Shown here piece after piece: positions 8,266 to 15,462 of a stretch of DNA of 46,209 nucleotides. Origin of the DNA: a virus; IMG/VR virus record IMGVR_UViG_3300030450_001307, positions 1 through 46,209 of that record, one strand, 5' to 3'. Below the pieces are notes generated by a model. The model was not told the origin of the DNA and made no database searches. It saw only the letters and a list, made by a program, of their open reading frames with translations. The position numbers and the translations under genes are program-made. Numbering within the stretch: the first letter of the stretch is position 1; each line of letters starts with the position of its first letter.

Positions 8266-8588
8266 TGGCTGTTCACGGATTAACTGTAAAAAAAATTATA
8301 TCAAGAGTAAGGCAAGCTTTTCCAGAAGCTCCAGAAACTTATATTATGAATTTAATTAATGAAGCTCTTGTGGAACTTGGTAAATATAATACTAAAATAG
8401 AATATGCAAAACTTACTACGGTAGCAGATCAACAATGGTATACTTTAAAAGATCAAGTTGGGGGAGCAACAAATTCGGGAATAGAAATAAATAAAGTTTA
8501 CAGAGTTGACTTTATGGATTCATCTGGGGATTATACAAAGATACCTAGATTGTTAAATAATGAAATACAAACAACGGATATAGACTAA
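8265..8588 (+). CDS. Head-tail connector, N-terminal-type half
   Basis: 107 aa. ISRVRQAFPEAPETYIMNLINEALVELG is the helical start typical of small tail-adaptor (gatekeeper) proteins of podoviruses. QQWYTLKDQVG and INKVYRVDFMD continue the expected beta part. The stop overlaps the next ATG by one base. The next protein looks like the missing second half, so this connector seems to be made from two chains. Confidence 0.55.
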   Translation: MAVHGLTVKKIISRVRQAFPEAPETYIMNLINEALVELGKYNTKIEYAKLTTVADQQWYTLKDQVGGATNSGIEINKVYRVDFMDSSGDYTKIPRLLNNEIQTTDID

Positions 8589-9019
8589 TGGCTAGTAGTT
8601 ATAGTAGACCAGAAGATTTTATAGCTTGGTATATCTCTGGAGACCACCTTGCTATTGTTACTACAAAAGGTAGTGATTCAAATACTGTTCATCAAAGATT
8701 GGGAGATTATAAGCCTATCAATGAAGCAGTAACTAATGGAGTATTAATACATTATACTGGAGAGCCTAATGCTGTTACTGCTATAACAGATACTCCAGAT
8801 ATAGATAATAGTATGCATACTGCTTTGATTGATTATGTAAAATTTAGATTGTACCAAGATAGAGCTGGTACAACAGCTGATGGCAATATTGCTTCTGTTG
8901 CTATGAATATGGCTAGAGCTCATGAAAATAAATATAATGAGCTTACTAAAAGATATGGTATGAAGAAGCGAGATAAAACTGGAGCCCCACGAAGGGTGCT
9001 TCCAGCAGATTTAAGATAA
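8588..9019 (+). CDS. Head-tail connector, C-terminal-type half
   Basis: 143 aa. Starts with a Trp-rich beta stretch (EDFIAWYISGDHLAIV), then IHYTGEPNAVTAITDTPDI and a helical end (LIDYVKFRLYQDRAG and ARAHENKYNELTKRYG). The pattern 'beta core, then DYVKFRLYQ helix' is the usual second half of phage adaptor proteins. It directly follows the 107-aa gene with a one-base overlap. It ends with a basic tail. Confidence 0.55.
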   Translation: MASSYSRPEDFIAWYISGDHLAIVTTKGSDSNTVHQRLGDYKPINEAVTNGVLIHYTGEPNAVTAITDTPDIDNSMHTALIDYVKFRLYQDRAGTTADGNIASVAMNMARAHENKYNELTKRYGMKKRDKTGAPRRVLPADLR

Positions 9020-9058
9020 TAGTCTTTAAGACGGTGGTGGAGGTAATAGGAGTTTAAT

Positions 9059-10111
9059 ATGGCTGGTTTCCCAAAATTTCAAACAAAAGAAGTTCTAAAC
9101 AAAGTTCTGAACTCTGGAGAAGATGCGTTAAAAGTAGATATAGATAACGTAACTCTTAAAACAGAAGGATCAGATATAACTATAGAGGTGCATACTGACA
9201 AAGCTGAAGACAGTATGTTGGTATTTAGTAACACTACTAAAGATGGAAGTGGTACAAGTTACGTTCCGTTAATTGATAGTGATGGGCATTTACAAGTAGA
9301 TGCTTTGTCTACTGCATTACCTAGTGGAGCAGCTACTGAAGCAAAGCAAGACGTTATTGAAACTACTCTTACTGCAATAGAGACTGATGCTGCAGCTATA
9401 GAAACGTTATTGATAGGTATTGACGCTGACACTAACGCAATTAAAGTTGATGCAGATGCAATAGAAACATTAATAACATCAACTAATTCTAAGATAGATA
9501 CATTTGATGCAGTATTAGACAATATACTTACAAAAAATACCGAGATAGATTCTGTATTAGATACAATTAAAGTTGATACTGAAGCAATAGAAACTGCAGT
9601 AGAATTATTAGATAATGCTGTTGATGGTAATTATTTAAATGTGAATGCTAATATAGCAGGAACTGATTTTGTTGGTGGAGCTGGAGCAGTTGCAGGTGGA
9701 GTGCAAAGAGTTACATTGGCTTCAGATGATCCTGCGGTTACAGATTTAGCAGCTATAGAGGTATTGTTAACTGCAGCTAATGTAGATCACGCTGCAAACG
9801 AAGCTCTACTTACTACTATTGATTCTGATACTAATGACATTAAAACTGCTACTGAAGGGGCTCAAACATCTTTAGCTGATATGATATATGGAACTGCAGT
9901 AGCTATCGATATTGATAGTGGCAATCATACTTCTTTAAGTCATAATGCTTTATATGTTGGAACTGGTGGAAATGTTAAAGTTAATATGGGCACAAGTGGT
10001 ACTGGTATAACTTTTAGTAATGTAGCAAGTGGTCAGATACTACCTATACAAATAACTCAAGTATGGCAAAGTGGAACAACAGCTAGCGATATGGTAGCGT
10101 TAAAAGAATAA
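9059..10111 (+). CDS. Coiled-coil tail fibre or tail-associated protein
   Basis: 350 aa. The N-terminal 90 residues are beta-rich. Residues 100-185 repeat short units such as AIETDAAAIETLLIGIDADT and IKVDADAIETLI, i.e. a trimeric coiled-coil rod. The motif GVQRVTLASDDPAV follows, then a beta C-terminal domain (about 280-350). Similar Asp/Ala/Ile rods are common in fibres of aquatic podoviruses. A GGAGGTAATAGGAG site lies upstream. The stop overlaps the ATG of a 39-aa gene. Confidence 0.62.
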   Translation: MAGFPKFQTKEVLNKVLNSGEDALKVDIDNVTLKTEGSDITIEVHTDKAEDSMLVFSNTTKDGSGTSYVPLIDSDGHLQVDALSTALPSGAATEAKQDVIETTLTAIETDAAAIETLLIGIDADTNAIKVDADAIETLITSTNSKIDTFDAVLDNILTKNTEIDSVLDTIKVDTEAIETAVELLDNAVDGNYLNVNANIAGTDFVGGAGAVAGGVQRVTLASDDPAVTDLAAIEVLLTAANVDHAANEALLTTIDSDTNDIKTATEGAQTSLADMIYGTAVAIDIDSGNHTSLSHNALYVGTGGNVKVNMGTSGTGITFSNVASGQILPIQITQVWQSGTTASDMVALKE

Positions 10112-10230
10112 TGATTACTTGGGCTAGAACGCAATTAAATTTTTTAAAGTCAGTATATGACGTTATTTGGAATGTTACACAGCTTAATTGGGAAGAAGAC
10201 AATGTTAAGTGGGATGAACACACAGGTTAA
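10111..10230 (+). CDS. 39-aa protein, TAATG-coupled to the fibre gene
   Basis: ATG at 10111 shares a base with the upstream stop (TAATG), and the frame runs 39 codons to TAA. The product is rich in Trp (positions about 4, 20, 26, 33) and acidic towards its end. Short Trp-rich accessory proteins next to fibre genes can be assembly helpers or fibre-tip partners; nothing more can be said. The S74 fibre gene starts 19 bases downstream. Confidence 0.5.
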   Translation: MITWARTQLNFLKSVYDVIWNVTQLNWEEDNVKWDEHTG

Positions 10231-10249
10231 ATTTTATAAGGAATAAATT

Positions 10250-13141
10250 ATGGCAAGTTTAAATGGACAAACTATAGCTGCTAGTTACGAACAATTACTT
10301 CACGTAGATAGAGATGGTGGTGGTAATGGAGCAAGTTTAGTATCTGTAAAAGATGGGGATAATGGTACTACGTTTTGTATATCTATGACAGATGCGTCTA
10401 CTGGTAAAGCCGTTTTGGCTGTAGATGGTAGCCATGCAAATGGTACAGAAATACAAATTGATAACTCTGCAACTGACGGAGATGCATTTTTATCATTTCA
10501 ATTAAGCGGTACATCAAAATTTACAATGGGTGTAGATGATGGTGATTCTGATAAATTTAAGATTGGTACAACAGCTATTGGTACAGGTACTATGTTTGCT
10601 CTTGATACTAATTCAAGAATGAGTATGTCGAATAATGATAGTGGTGGAACTGGTGGTGCAGATTCTACTTCTGGAAATACTTTTTTTGGTTATTTAGCTG
10701 GTCAAAATAGTGAAGATGGTTCTCATAATAATACCTTAATTGGTCATAAGGCTGCTGGGGGTGCATCGTGGAATAACTTTGAGAATAATGTTGTTATCGG
10801 AACTTCCGCTGGAGCGGCAGCTACTACAGCAGACCAATGTGTAATTATTGGTCATAACGCTGGAACAGCTATTACTGGTTCTGAAGATTTAGTTTTAGTT
10901 GGTCAAGGCGCTGGTTCATCTTTAACGGATAATGTTGATAAAGTTATATTTATTGGTAGAAATGCTGGGTCTACAACAAACGATACAGCGTCAAGCGGTA
11001 CTGTTGGAATAGGTCATGTTGCATTAACATCCCTTACAGATGGATTTGCAAATACAGCTATTGGATTTGAAGCGTTAACTACAAATACTCAAGGAGACAA
11101 AAATGTAGCTATTGGATATAGAGCAGGTAAACTTTATAATCCAACTGCTAATTATGGCAACTCTGTATTTATAGGTCATGAAGCTGGTTCGACTACTACA
11201 ACAGCTAGAAAATCAACTGTTATTGGAGATTTAGCTTGTAGTGTTGGAACAATGACTGGTGAAGGAAATACAGTTGTAGGTCATTTTTCGGGAGCAGATT
11301 TAGCAGGTGGAGCTTCAAATACACTTGTAGGATTAGAAAGTGGAGCAAATGTTACATCTGGTAATAATAATACAATGCTTGGAAGCGCATCTGGTACTGC
11401 TTTAACAAGTGGTGTAGCAAATGTGCTTTTAGGTTATAGAGCAATGTATAGAGCTAGTACTTCAGCTGATAGTAATGTAGCTATTGGTTATGAATCTATG
11501 GGTGGAAACTGGGGTACTGCTGATGTAAATAATTGTGTTGCTATTGGTAGAGATACATTAGCATCAACTTTAACATCTGCAGCTTCTCAACAAGTTGCCG
11601 TAGGTGATACAGCTTTATATGGTTGTACGAGTGGTTCTGAAAATGTAGCAGTTGGATATATGGCTTTAGCTGACTTAACAACTGGAGGGTCAAATGTAGC
11701 TGTTGGGTTTAAAGCAGCTCAAAATTTAGAATTAGGTGAATCTCATAATATTGCTATCGGTGGTAATTCGATGGAAAATTTAAAAGAAAATCATGCTAAT
11801 GCAGAAATTAATCATAATATAGGTATTGGAACTGCAACATTAAACGGAGGAAGTTTAGGCGATGGAGTAAATTTTCAATATAATATAGCAATAGGTGGTA
11901 ACGCATTAAACTCTACTGGTACAACTCAACATGAAGGAACTATTGCCATTGGATATAACGCAGGAACTTCTATTAACGCTGAAGCAGCTGAAGGTTCTGT
12001 ATTAATTGGACATGGAGCTGGTGGAAGTATTACATCTGATTCGGGAAATACAGCAGTAGGTTTTTCAGCTTTAACTGCAGCTAGTGGAGGTGGTACAAAT
12101 TCTAATGTAGCCGTTGGGTATGAATCAGCAAAAGCCATATCTGGCAATAGCAACGGCAATGTTGCAATAGGGTATCAAGCTATGGAAACAGCTACTGAAA
12201 ACGATAGAAATACAGTAATAGGATACAGAGCTTTTGCTAATGCTAGTAGTGGAGAAGATGGAAATATTATTATAGGGTATAGTGCTGCAAGCGGTTTGCG
12301 AAATGGTGATTCAGATGAAAATGTTATTATAGGATATGAAGCAGGAACTAGTGCTATTGGAGGTTCGATAGCTCGTTCTATCGCTATTGGTGCATTTTCA
12401 TTACAATCTACTGCTGGCAATGCTGCATCTGATGTTATTGCAATAGGGCATAAGGCTTTAAAATCGATGACAACTGGCAGTCAAAATACTTGTGTTGGGT
12501 TTCTGTCTGGGGAAGATATAACTACTCATTCTGCTAATACATCCCTTGGGTATAAAGCTGGTTTAAATGTAGCAGGAGACCATAATACTTGTATAGGAGC
12601 AAGCGCTGGAGATGCAATTATAAGTGGTCAAGAAAATATTTGTCTTGGCTCAAACACAGACCCATCAGCTAATGATACTGATAATGCTATTGTTATAGGT
12701 TTTAATATTACTGGTGGTGGAAATCAATTTAGTTTTGGCAAAGCAAGTAATGTTGTTTCTAATACATATACATCGGATGCAGCTTTTTCAAGAAGTTCAG
12801 ACGAAAGATTAAAAACAGATATTAAAGATGATACATTGGGTCTTGATTTTATTAAAGAATTAAAAACTAAAACTTTTAAATGGAAACCTTCAAATGAAGT
12901 TCCAAAAGAACTAACAGAGCATTATAGTGAAAAAAATAATATGGACACAGACGTTGTAATGCATGGGATGATTGCACAAGAAGTAAAAGAAGCTTTAGAT
13001 AAAGCTGGTGTTAGCACTTTTGGAGGTTGGTCAGAAAAGTCAGATGGTTCACAAGATATATCAAGAGAAATGTTTGTAATACCACTTATAAAAGCAGTTC
13101 AAGAATTGTCAGCAAAAATAACAGAATTAGAAAATAAATAA
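10250..13141 (+). CDS. Tail fibre with YadA-like beta-roll repeats and S74 self-cleaving chaperone
   Basis: 963 aa. An N-terminal beta domain (about 1-125, including SRMSMSNNDSGG) is followed by about 30 loose repeats with the core N(V/T)xIGxxAG, e.g. NVVIGTSAGAA and NVAIGYRAGK. This is the left-handed parallel beta-roll seen in trimeric autotransporter heads and phage fibres. Residues about 849-963 are the intramolecular chaperone of the endosialidase/S74 family: SSDERLKTDIKD with the conserved Ser and Asp, and MHGMIAQEVKEAL. It should fold the trimer and then cleave itself off at the Ser. No enzymatic depolymerase domain is seen. It probably binds the host receptor. Confidence 0.88.
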   Translation: MASLNGQTIAASYEQLLHVDRDGGGNGASLVSVKDGDNGTTFCISMTDASTGKAVLAVDGSHANGTEIQIDNSATDGDAFLSFQLSGTSKFTMGVDDGDSDKFKIGTTAIGTGTMFALDTNSRMSMSNNDSGGTGGADSTSGNTFFGYLAGQNSEDGSHNNTLIGHKAAGGASWNNFENNVVIGTSAGAAATTADQCVIIGHNAGTAITGSEDLVLVGQGAGSSLTDNVDKVIFIGRNAGSTTNDTASSGTVGIGHVALTSLTDGFANTAIGFEALTTNTQGDKNVAIGYRAGKLYNPTANYGNSVFIGHEAGSTTTTARKSTVIGDLACSVGTMTGEGNTVVGHFSGADLAGGASNTLVGLESGANVTSGNNNTMLGSASGTALTSGVANVLLGYRAMYRASTSADSNVAIGYESMGGNWGTADVNNCVAIGRDTLASTLTSAASQQVAVGDTALYGCTSGSENVAVGYMALADLTTGGSNVAVGFKAAQNLELGESHNIAIGGNSMENLKENHANAEINHNIGIGTATLNGGSLGDGVNFQYNIAIGGNALNSTGTTQHEGTIAIGYNAGTSINAEAAEGSVLIGHGAGGSITSDSGNTAVGFSALTAASGGGTNSNVAVGYESAKAISGNSNGNVAIGYQAMETATENDRNTVIGYRAFANASSGEDGNIIIGYSAASGLRNGDSDENVIIGYEAGTSAIGGSIARSIAIGAFSLQSTAGNAASDVIAIGHKALKSMTTGSQNTCVGFLSGEDITTHSANTSLGYKAGLNVAGDHNTCIGASAGDAIISGQENICLGSNTDPSANDTDNAIVIGFNITGGGNQFSFGKASNVVSNTYTSDAAFSRSSDERLKTDIKDDTLGLDFIKELKTKTFKWKPSNEVPKELTEHYSEKNNMDTDVVMHGMIAQEVKEALDKAGVSTFGGWSEKSDGSQDISREMFVIPLIKAVQELSAKITELENK

Positions 13142-13151
13142 GGAAAATATA

Positions 13152-13397
13152 ATGAAAAATTATAAAGCACTAAAAACAGCAGGTAAAGTTTCAGTTGCCA
13201 AAGATGACGATGGAATCTATACTACAATTCAAAAATATTATGACGCATCAACTGGTGAAGCTCAAGATGATATTGTAAGAGAAGTTAGATTAGTAGCTAT
13301 TGGACACGATATTCAATCTGTTAAAGATAGAATTGTTAATCTTGAAGCAGAGCAAGCAGATTTAGAACAGTTAGAAACTGATTTAAAAGCACTTTAA
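13152..13397 (+). CDS. Small fibre-linked protein, unknown
   Basis: 81 aa, ten bases after the fibre stop and behind AAGGAAAATATA. The first half is mixed beta (IYTTIQKYYDASTGEAQ), the second half a charged helix (VKDRIVNLEAEQADLEQLET) likely to be a coiled coil. Proteins of this size directly after an S74 fibre may be fibre chaperones or capping proteins. No known family is identified. Confidence 0.55.
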   Translation: MKNYKALKTAGKVSVAKDDDGIYTTIQKYYDASTGEAQDDIVREVRLVAIGHDIQSVKDRIVNLEAEQADLEQLETDLKAL

Positions 13398-13400
13398 TAA

Positions 13401-13631
13401 ATGAAAAGATTCCTAAGTAAAATTGACAGATTCTATATAGGATTTTATATGGCTTGTTTTATTACTATAACATCTATAATGGTAGCAAGTTGTTCTGAAG
13501 AATTTTATTTTGGAAAAAGTATAGACGAGTTAAATGCTGAAATGACAGAAATAATGTTTGAAACAGATAGTCTTTTAATGGATATTAATAATATAATAGG
13601 AGACTCTATTGGAATCAAAGCCTCTAAGTGA
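13401..13631 (+). CDS. Small lipoprotein, possible outer-membrane spanin-type
   Basis: 76 aa. A basic start (KRFLSKIDR) and a hydrophobic stretch end in a lipobox-like MVASC at about residue 31, so the Cys may be lipidated after cleavage. The mature part is short and acidic. It lies in a cassette with three single-TM proteins and the endolysin, so a role in lysis (o-spanin-like) or membrane anchoring is a reasonable inference. The signal is longer than usual. Confidence 0.5.
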   Translation: MKRFLSKIDRFYIGFYMACFITITSIMVASCSEEFYFGKSIDELNAEMTEIMFETDSLLMDINNIIGDSIGIKASK

Positions 13632-13884
13632 AAGCTCTAGTTTAAATATAAGCTTGCCAATGCTGATCCAAGCTATTGGATTAATAGGAGCTATGGTATG
13701 GGGTTATGGTCAATTAAATACCAGGATTCAATTTGTAGAACATCAAGCTGCAAGTAATGAGCAAAGTATAAAAGAAATGAAAGCTATGCAAAATCTTCCT
13801 ATCCCTTCAGATGTTAGACAGGATGAAAAGATTGAAAGAATAGAAGAAGAAATTATGAGGTTAAGAGATGGCAAAAGGGATTAA
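13609..13884 (+). CDS. Single-TM coiled-coil protein (lysis cassette, TTG start)
   Basis: 91 aa, read from a TTG at 13609 with TAGGAG 7 bases upstream; it overlaps the lipoprotein gene. One TM helix (SLPMLIQAIGLIGAMVWGYG) is followed by a soluble coiled coil (TRIQFVEHQAASNEQSIKEM and IERIEEEIMRLRD). The next gene has the same layout and similar membrane segment, so the two look like tandem paralogues. Candidates are an inner-membrane spanin or a pinholin partner. Confidence 0.55.
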   Translation: MESKPLSESSSLNISLPMLIQAIGLIGAMVWGYGQLNTRIQFVEHQAASNEQSIKEMKAMQNLPIPSDVRQDEKIERIEEEIMRLRDGKRD

Positions 13885-14131
13885 TGCAGATAGTGAAATA
13901 CATATTAGTATAGCTTTATTAATTAAGGCAGGTATTTTAATTGCTATTGTTACAGGCTCTTGGTATCAAGCTCAAATGAAATTTGCAGAGCAAGGGAGAA
14001 GAATTAAAGATTTGGAAAGCAAGGTTACTGTGTTAACTGCTAGTGTTGAAGGGATGGAATCGCAGCATATACAGAAGCTTGAAGAAGAAAACAAAAGCCT
14101 AATGGAGAAGTTAGGATTAAAAAGAAGATAA
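13868..14131 (+). CDS. Single-TM coiled-coil protein (paralogue of previous)
   Basis: 87 aa, overlapping the previous gene by 17 bases. IHISIALLIKAGILIAIVTG is a TM helix resembling LNISLPMLIQAIGLIG of the neighbour. After it comes a continuous coiled coil (QGRRIKDLESKVTVLTASVE and HIQKLEEENKSLMEKLG) ending in basic residues. One TM plus periplasmic or cytoplasmic coil is the layout of i-spanins (Rz). The order lipoprotein, TM-coil, TM-coil supports but does not prove this. Confidence 0.55.
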   Translation: MAKGINADSEIHISIALLIKAGILIAIVTGSWYQAQMKFAEQGRRIKDLESKVTVLTASVEGMESQHIQKLEEENKSLMEKLGLKRR

Positions 14132-14148
14132 GAGAATAGGAGATCAAA

Positions 14149-14373
14149 ATGGCAAAAGAACAAAAAAAAGAAGCTGTTTTAAAAATAGATGAGAAAGAGT
14201 ATTTAGTAGATGATTTAAGTCAAGAGCAAAAGGTTATGGTTGACCATATTGCTGACCTAGATAGAAAGATAAGCACATCTACTTTTAATCTTCAACAGTT
14301 ACAGTTTGGGAAACAAGCTTTCATAGATGGATTAAAAGCATCTTTAGAAAAAGATTCTGAAGCTGAAAAATAA
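14149..14373 (+). CDS. Small charged coiled-coil protein, unknown
   Basis: 74 aa behind an AGGAG site. KIDEKEYLVDDLSQEQKVMV is followed by a helix with heptad spacing (VDHIADLDRKISTSTFNLQQ). This resembles small phage proteins annotated only as hypothetical and found in structural operons. No membrane segment, Cys motif or enzyme signature. Confidence 0.55.
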   Translation: MAKEQKKEAVLKIDEKEYLVDDLSQEQKVMVDHIADLDRKISTSTFNLQQLQFGKQAFIDGLKASLEKDSEAEK

Positions 14374-14387
14374 ATAACAGAGGAACA

Positions 14388-14690
14388 ATGCTCGAAACAT
14401 ATGCAGAATACGGAGCAGTAGGAGTGGTGATAGTTTTATTTGGATATATGGTACTAAACCTTATGTCTAGTCAGAAATTGCAAAATGAAGACTTAGATGA
14501 AATAAGGCAAGCGAATGCAAAGCTAGAAACAAAGATGAGTAATGTTGAGAGCATTGTTTTAAAAATGCTAGATAGATGGAATAAATCAGATGATGTATCT
14601 TCAAGACATAGAGAAGATATTGTAAAAGAACTAAACGACGTAACAGATGATTTAAGTTATATTAAAGGAAGGATGAATGGCAGGTCATAA
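14388..14690 (+). CDS. Holin-like single-TM protein
   Basis: 100 aa. The N-terminus is a TM helix (YGAVGVVIVLFGYMVLNLM), then a cytosolic helix (EIRQANAKLETKMSNVESIV, DRWNKSDDVSSRHREDIVKE). The layout resembles BhlA/UviB-type holin-like proteins. Position two genes before the endolysin fits. Its stop overlaps the next ATG by one base, and that next gene is an even smaller membrane protein, so the two may act together. Confidence 0.5.
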   Translation: MLETYAEYGAVGVVIVLFGYMVLNLMSSQKLQNEDLDEIRQANAKLETKMSNVESIVLKMLDRWNKSDDVSSRHREDIVKELNDVTDDLSYIKGRMNGRS

Positions 14691-14833
14691 TGATTGATAC
14701 AACTAAAGCTGTCGCAAATGGGATTGTCGGTGTAGGTGTATGGTGGGTAAATTTACCAATGACGTTGCAAATGGCTGTTTCTCTAGCAACATTAATTTAT
14801 TTAATAATTAAAATAAAAAACGAATTAAAATAG
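14690..14833 (+). CDS. 47-aa membrane protein, candidate holin
   Basis: ATG at 14690 overlaps the upstream stop (TAATG). 47 codons: a Gly/Val/Trp-rich hydrophobic segment (GIVGVGVWWVNLPMTLQMAV) runs into a second one (SLATLIYLIIKI), ending with a short basic tail (KNELK). Two very short membrane segments in a tiny protein just before the endolysin suggest a holin or pinholin. There is no conserved motif to prove it. Confidence 0.55.
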   Translation: MIDTTKAVANGIVGVGVWWVNLPMTLQMAVSLATLIYLIIKIKNELK

Positions 14834-14842
14834 GAGATAGTA

Positions 14843-15070
14843 ATGGGTTTAAAGGAAATGTTAATTGCAGCTGCAGAAAAGCAAGCTGATTTAGTAAAAG
14901 ATCAAATGATTGAAAAGCTTGGTTCAGATGAAATGAATGAAATGATTGCTACAAAGATCAATGAGAAGATTGATATACCTTTTGTTAGTGAAGAGAAAGA
15001 ACAAATCTTTTTTGAAAAATGTGTAGACATTATTAGCGACCTTATTGAAGGCGTAATTAAGGGAAAGTAA
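14843..15070 (+). CDS. Small acidic helical protein, unknown
   Basis: 75 aa with a good ribosome site (AGGAGATAGTA). Helical and charged (MLIAAAEKQADLVKDQMIEK) with a second helix IFFEKCVDIISDLIEGVIKG. The stop overlaps the start of the endolysin gene, so translation is coupled. It may be an endolysin regulator, but no family is recognised. Confidence 0.55.
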   Translation: MGLKEMLIAAAEKQADLVKDQMIEKLGSDEMNEMIATKINEKIDIPFVSEEKEQIFFEKCVDIISDLIEGVIKGK

Positions 15071-15462
15071 TGGCAAGGTTTAGCACAAAAAGTAAATCAA
15101 AGCTTAGCACTTGTGATAAAAGACTGGTTAAGCTTTTTGAAGAAGTAGTTAAACATTTTGATTGTACCATTATAGAAGGACATAGAGGACAAAAGAAACA
15201 AGATGAAGCATACAATAAAGGCAATAGTAAACTCAAGTTCCCAAATGGTAAGCACAATAAAAGCCCTAGTATTGCTGTTGATGTCGCTCCCTATCCTATT
15301 GATTGGACTGATCGTGATCGCTTTCACTATTTTAGTGGTTTCGTTTTGGGAATTGCTTCCCAAATGGGACTTAAAATAAGATGGGGTGGAGACTGGGATA
15401 TGGATACACAAACCAAAGATAATAACTTTGATGATTTAGTCCACTTTGAGATTAAGGAATAA
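15070..15462 (+). CDS. Endolysin, M15 (VanY/LAS-type) peptidase
   Basis: 130 aa. It probably cuts a peptide bond in peptidoglycan stems (L-Ala-D-Glu or DD/LD type). Zinc ligands are visible: H62 and D71 in HNKSPSIAVD (HxxSxAxD) and H125 in DLVHFEI. The Arg/Gly motif EGHRGQKKQDEAYNKG is the usual N-terminal substrate-binding part. The length suits a single-domain phage endolysin without a cell-wall-binding domain, as in Gram-negative-infecting phages. There is no signal peptide, so release should depend on a holin. Confidence 0.88.
   Translation: MARFSTKSKSKLSTCDKRLVKLFEEVVKHFDCTIIEGHRGQKKQDEAYNKGNSKLKFPNGKHNKSPSIAVDVAPYPIDWTDRDRFHYFSGFVLGIASQMGLKIRWGGDWDMDTQTKDNNFDDLVHFEIKE

Noticed and set aside
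11926-12420. Pro/Ala-rich frames on the minus strand of the fibre gene
   Set aside because: They mirror the repeated Gly/Ile codons of the beta-roll and have no ribosome sites.
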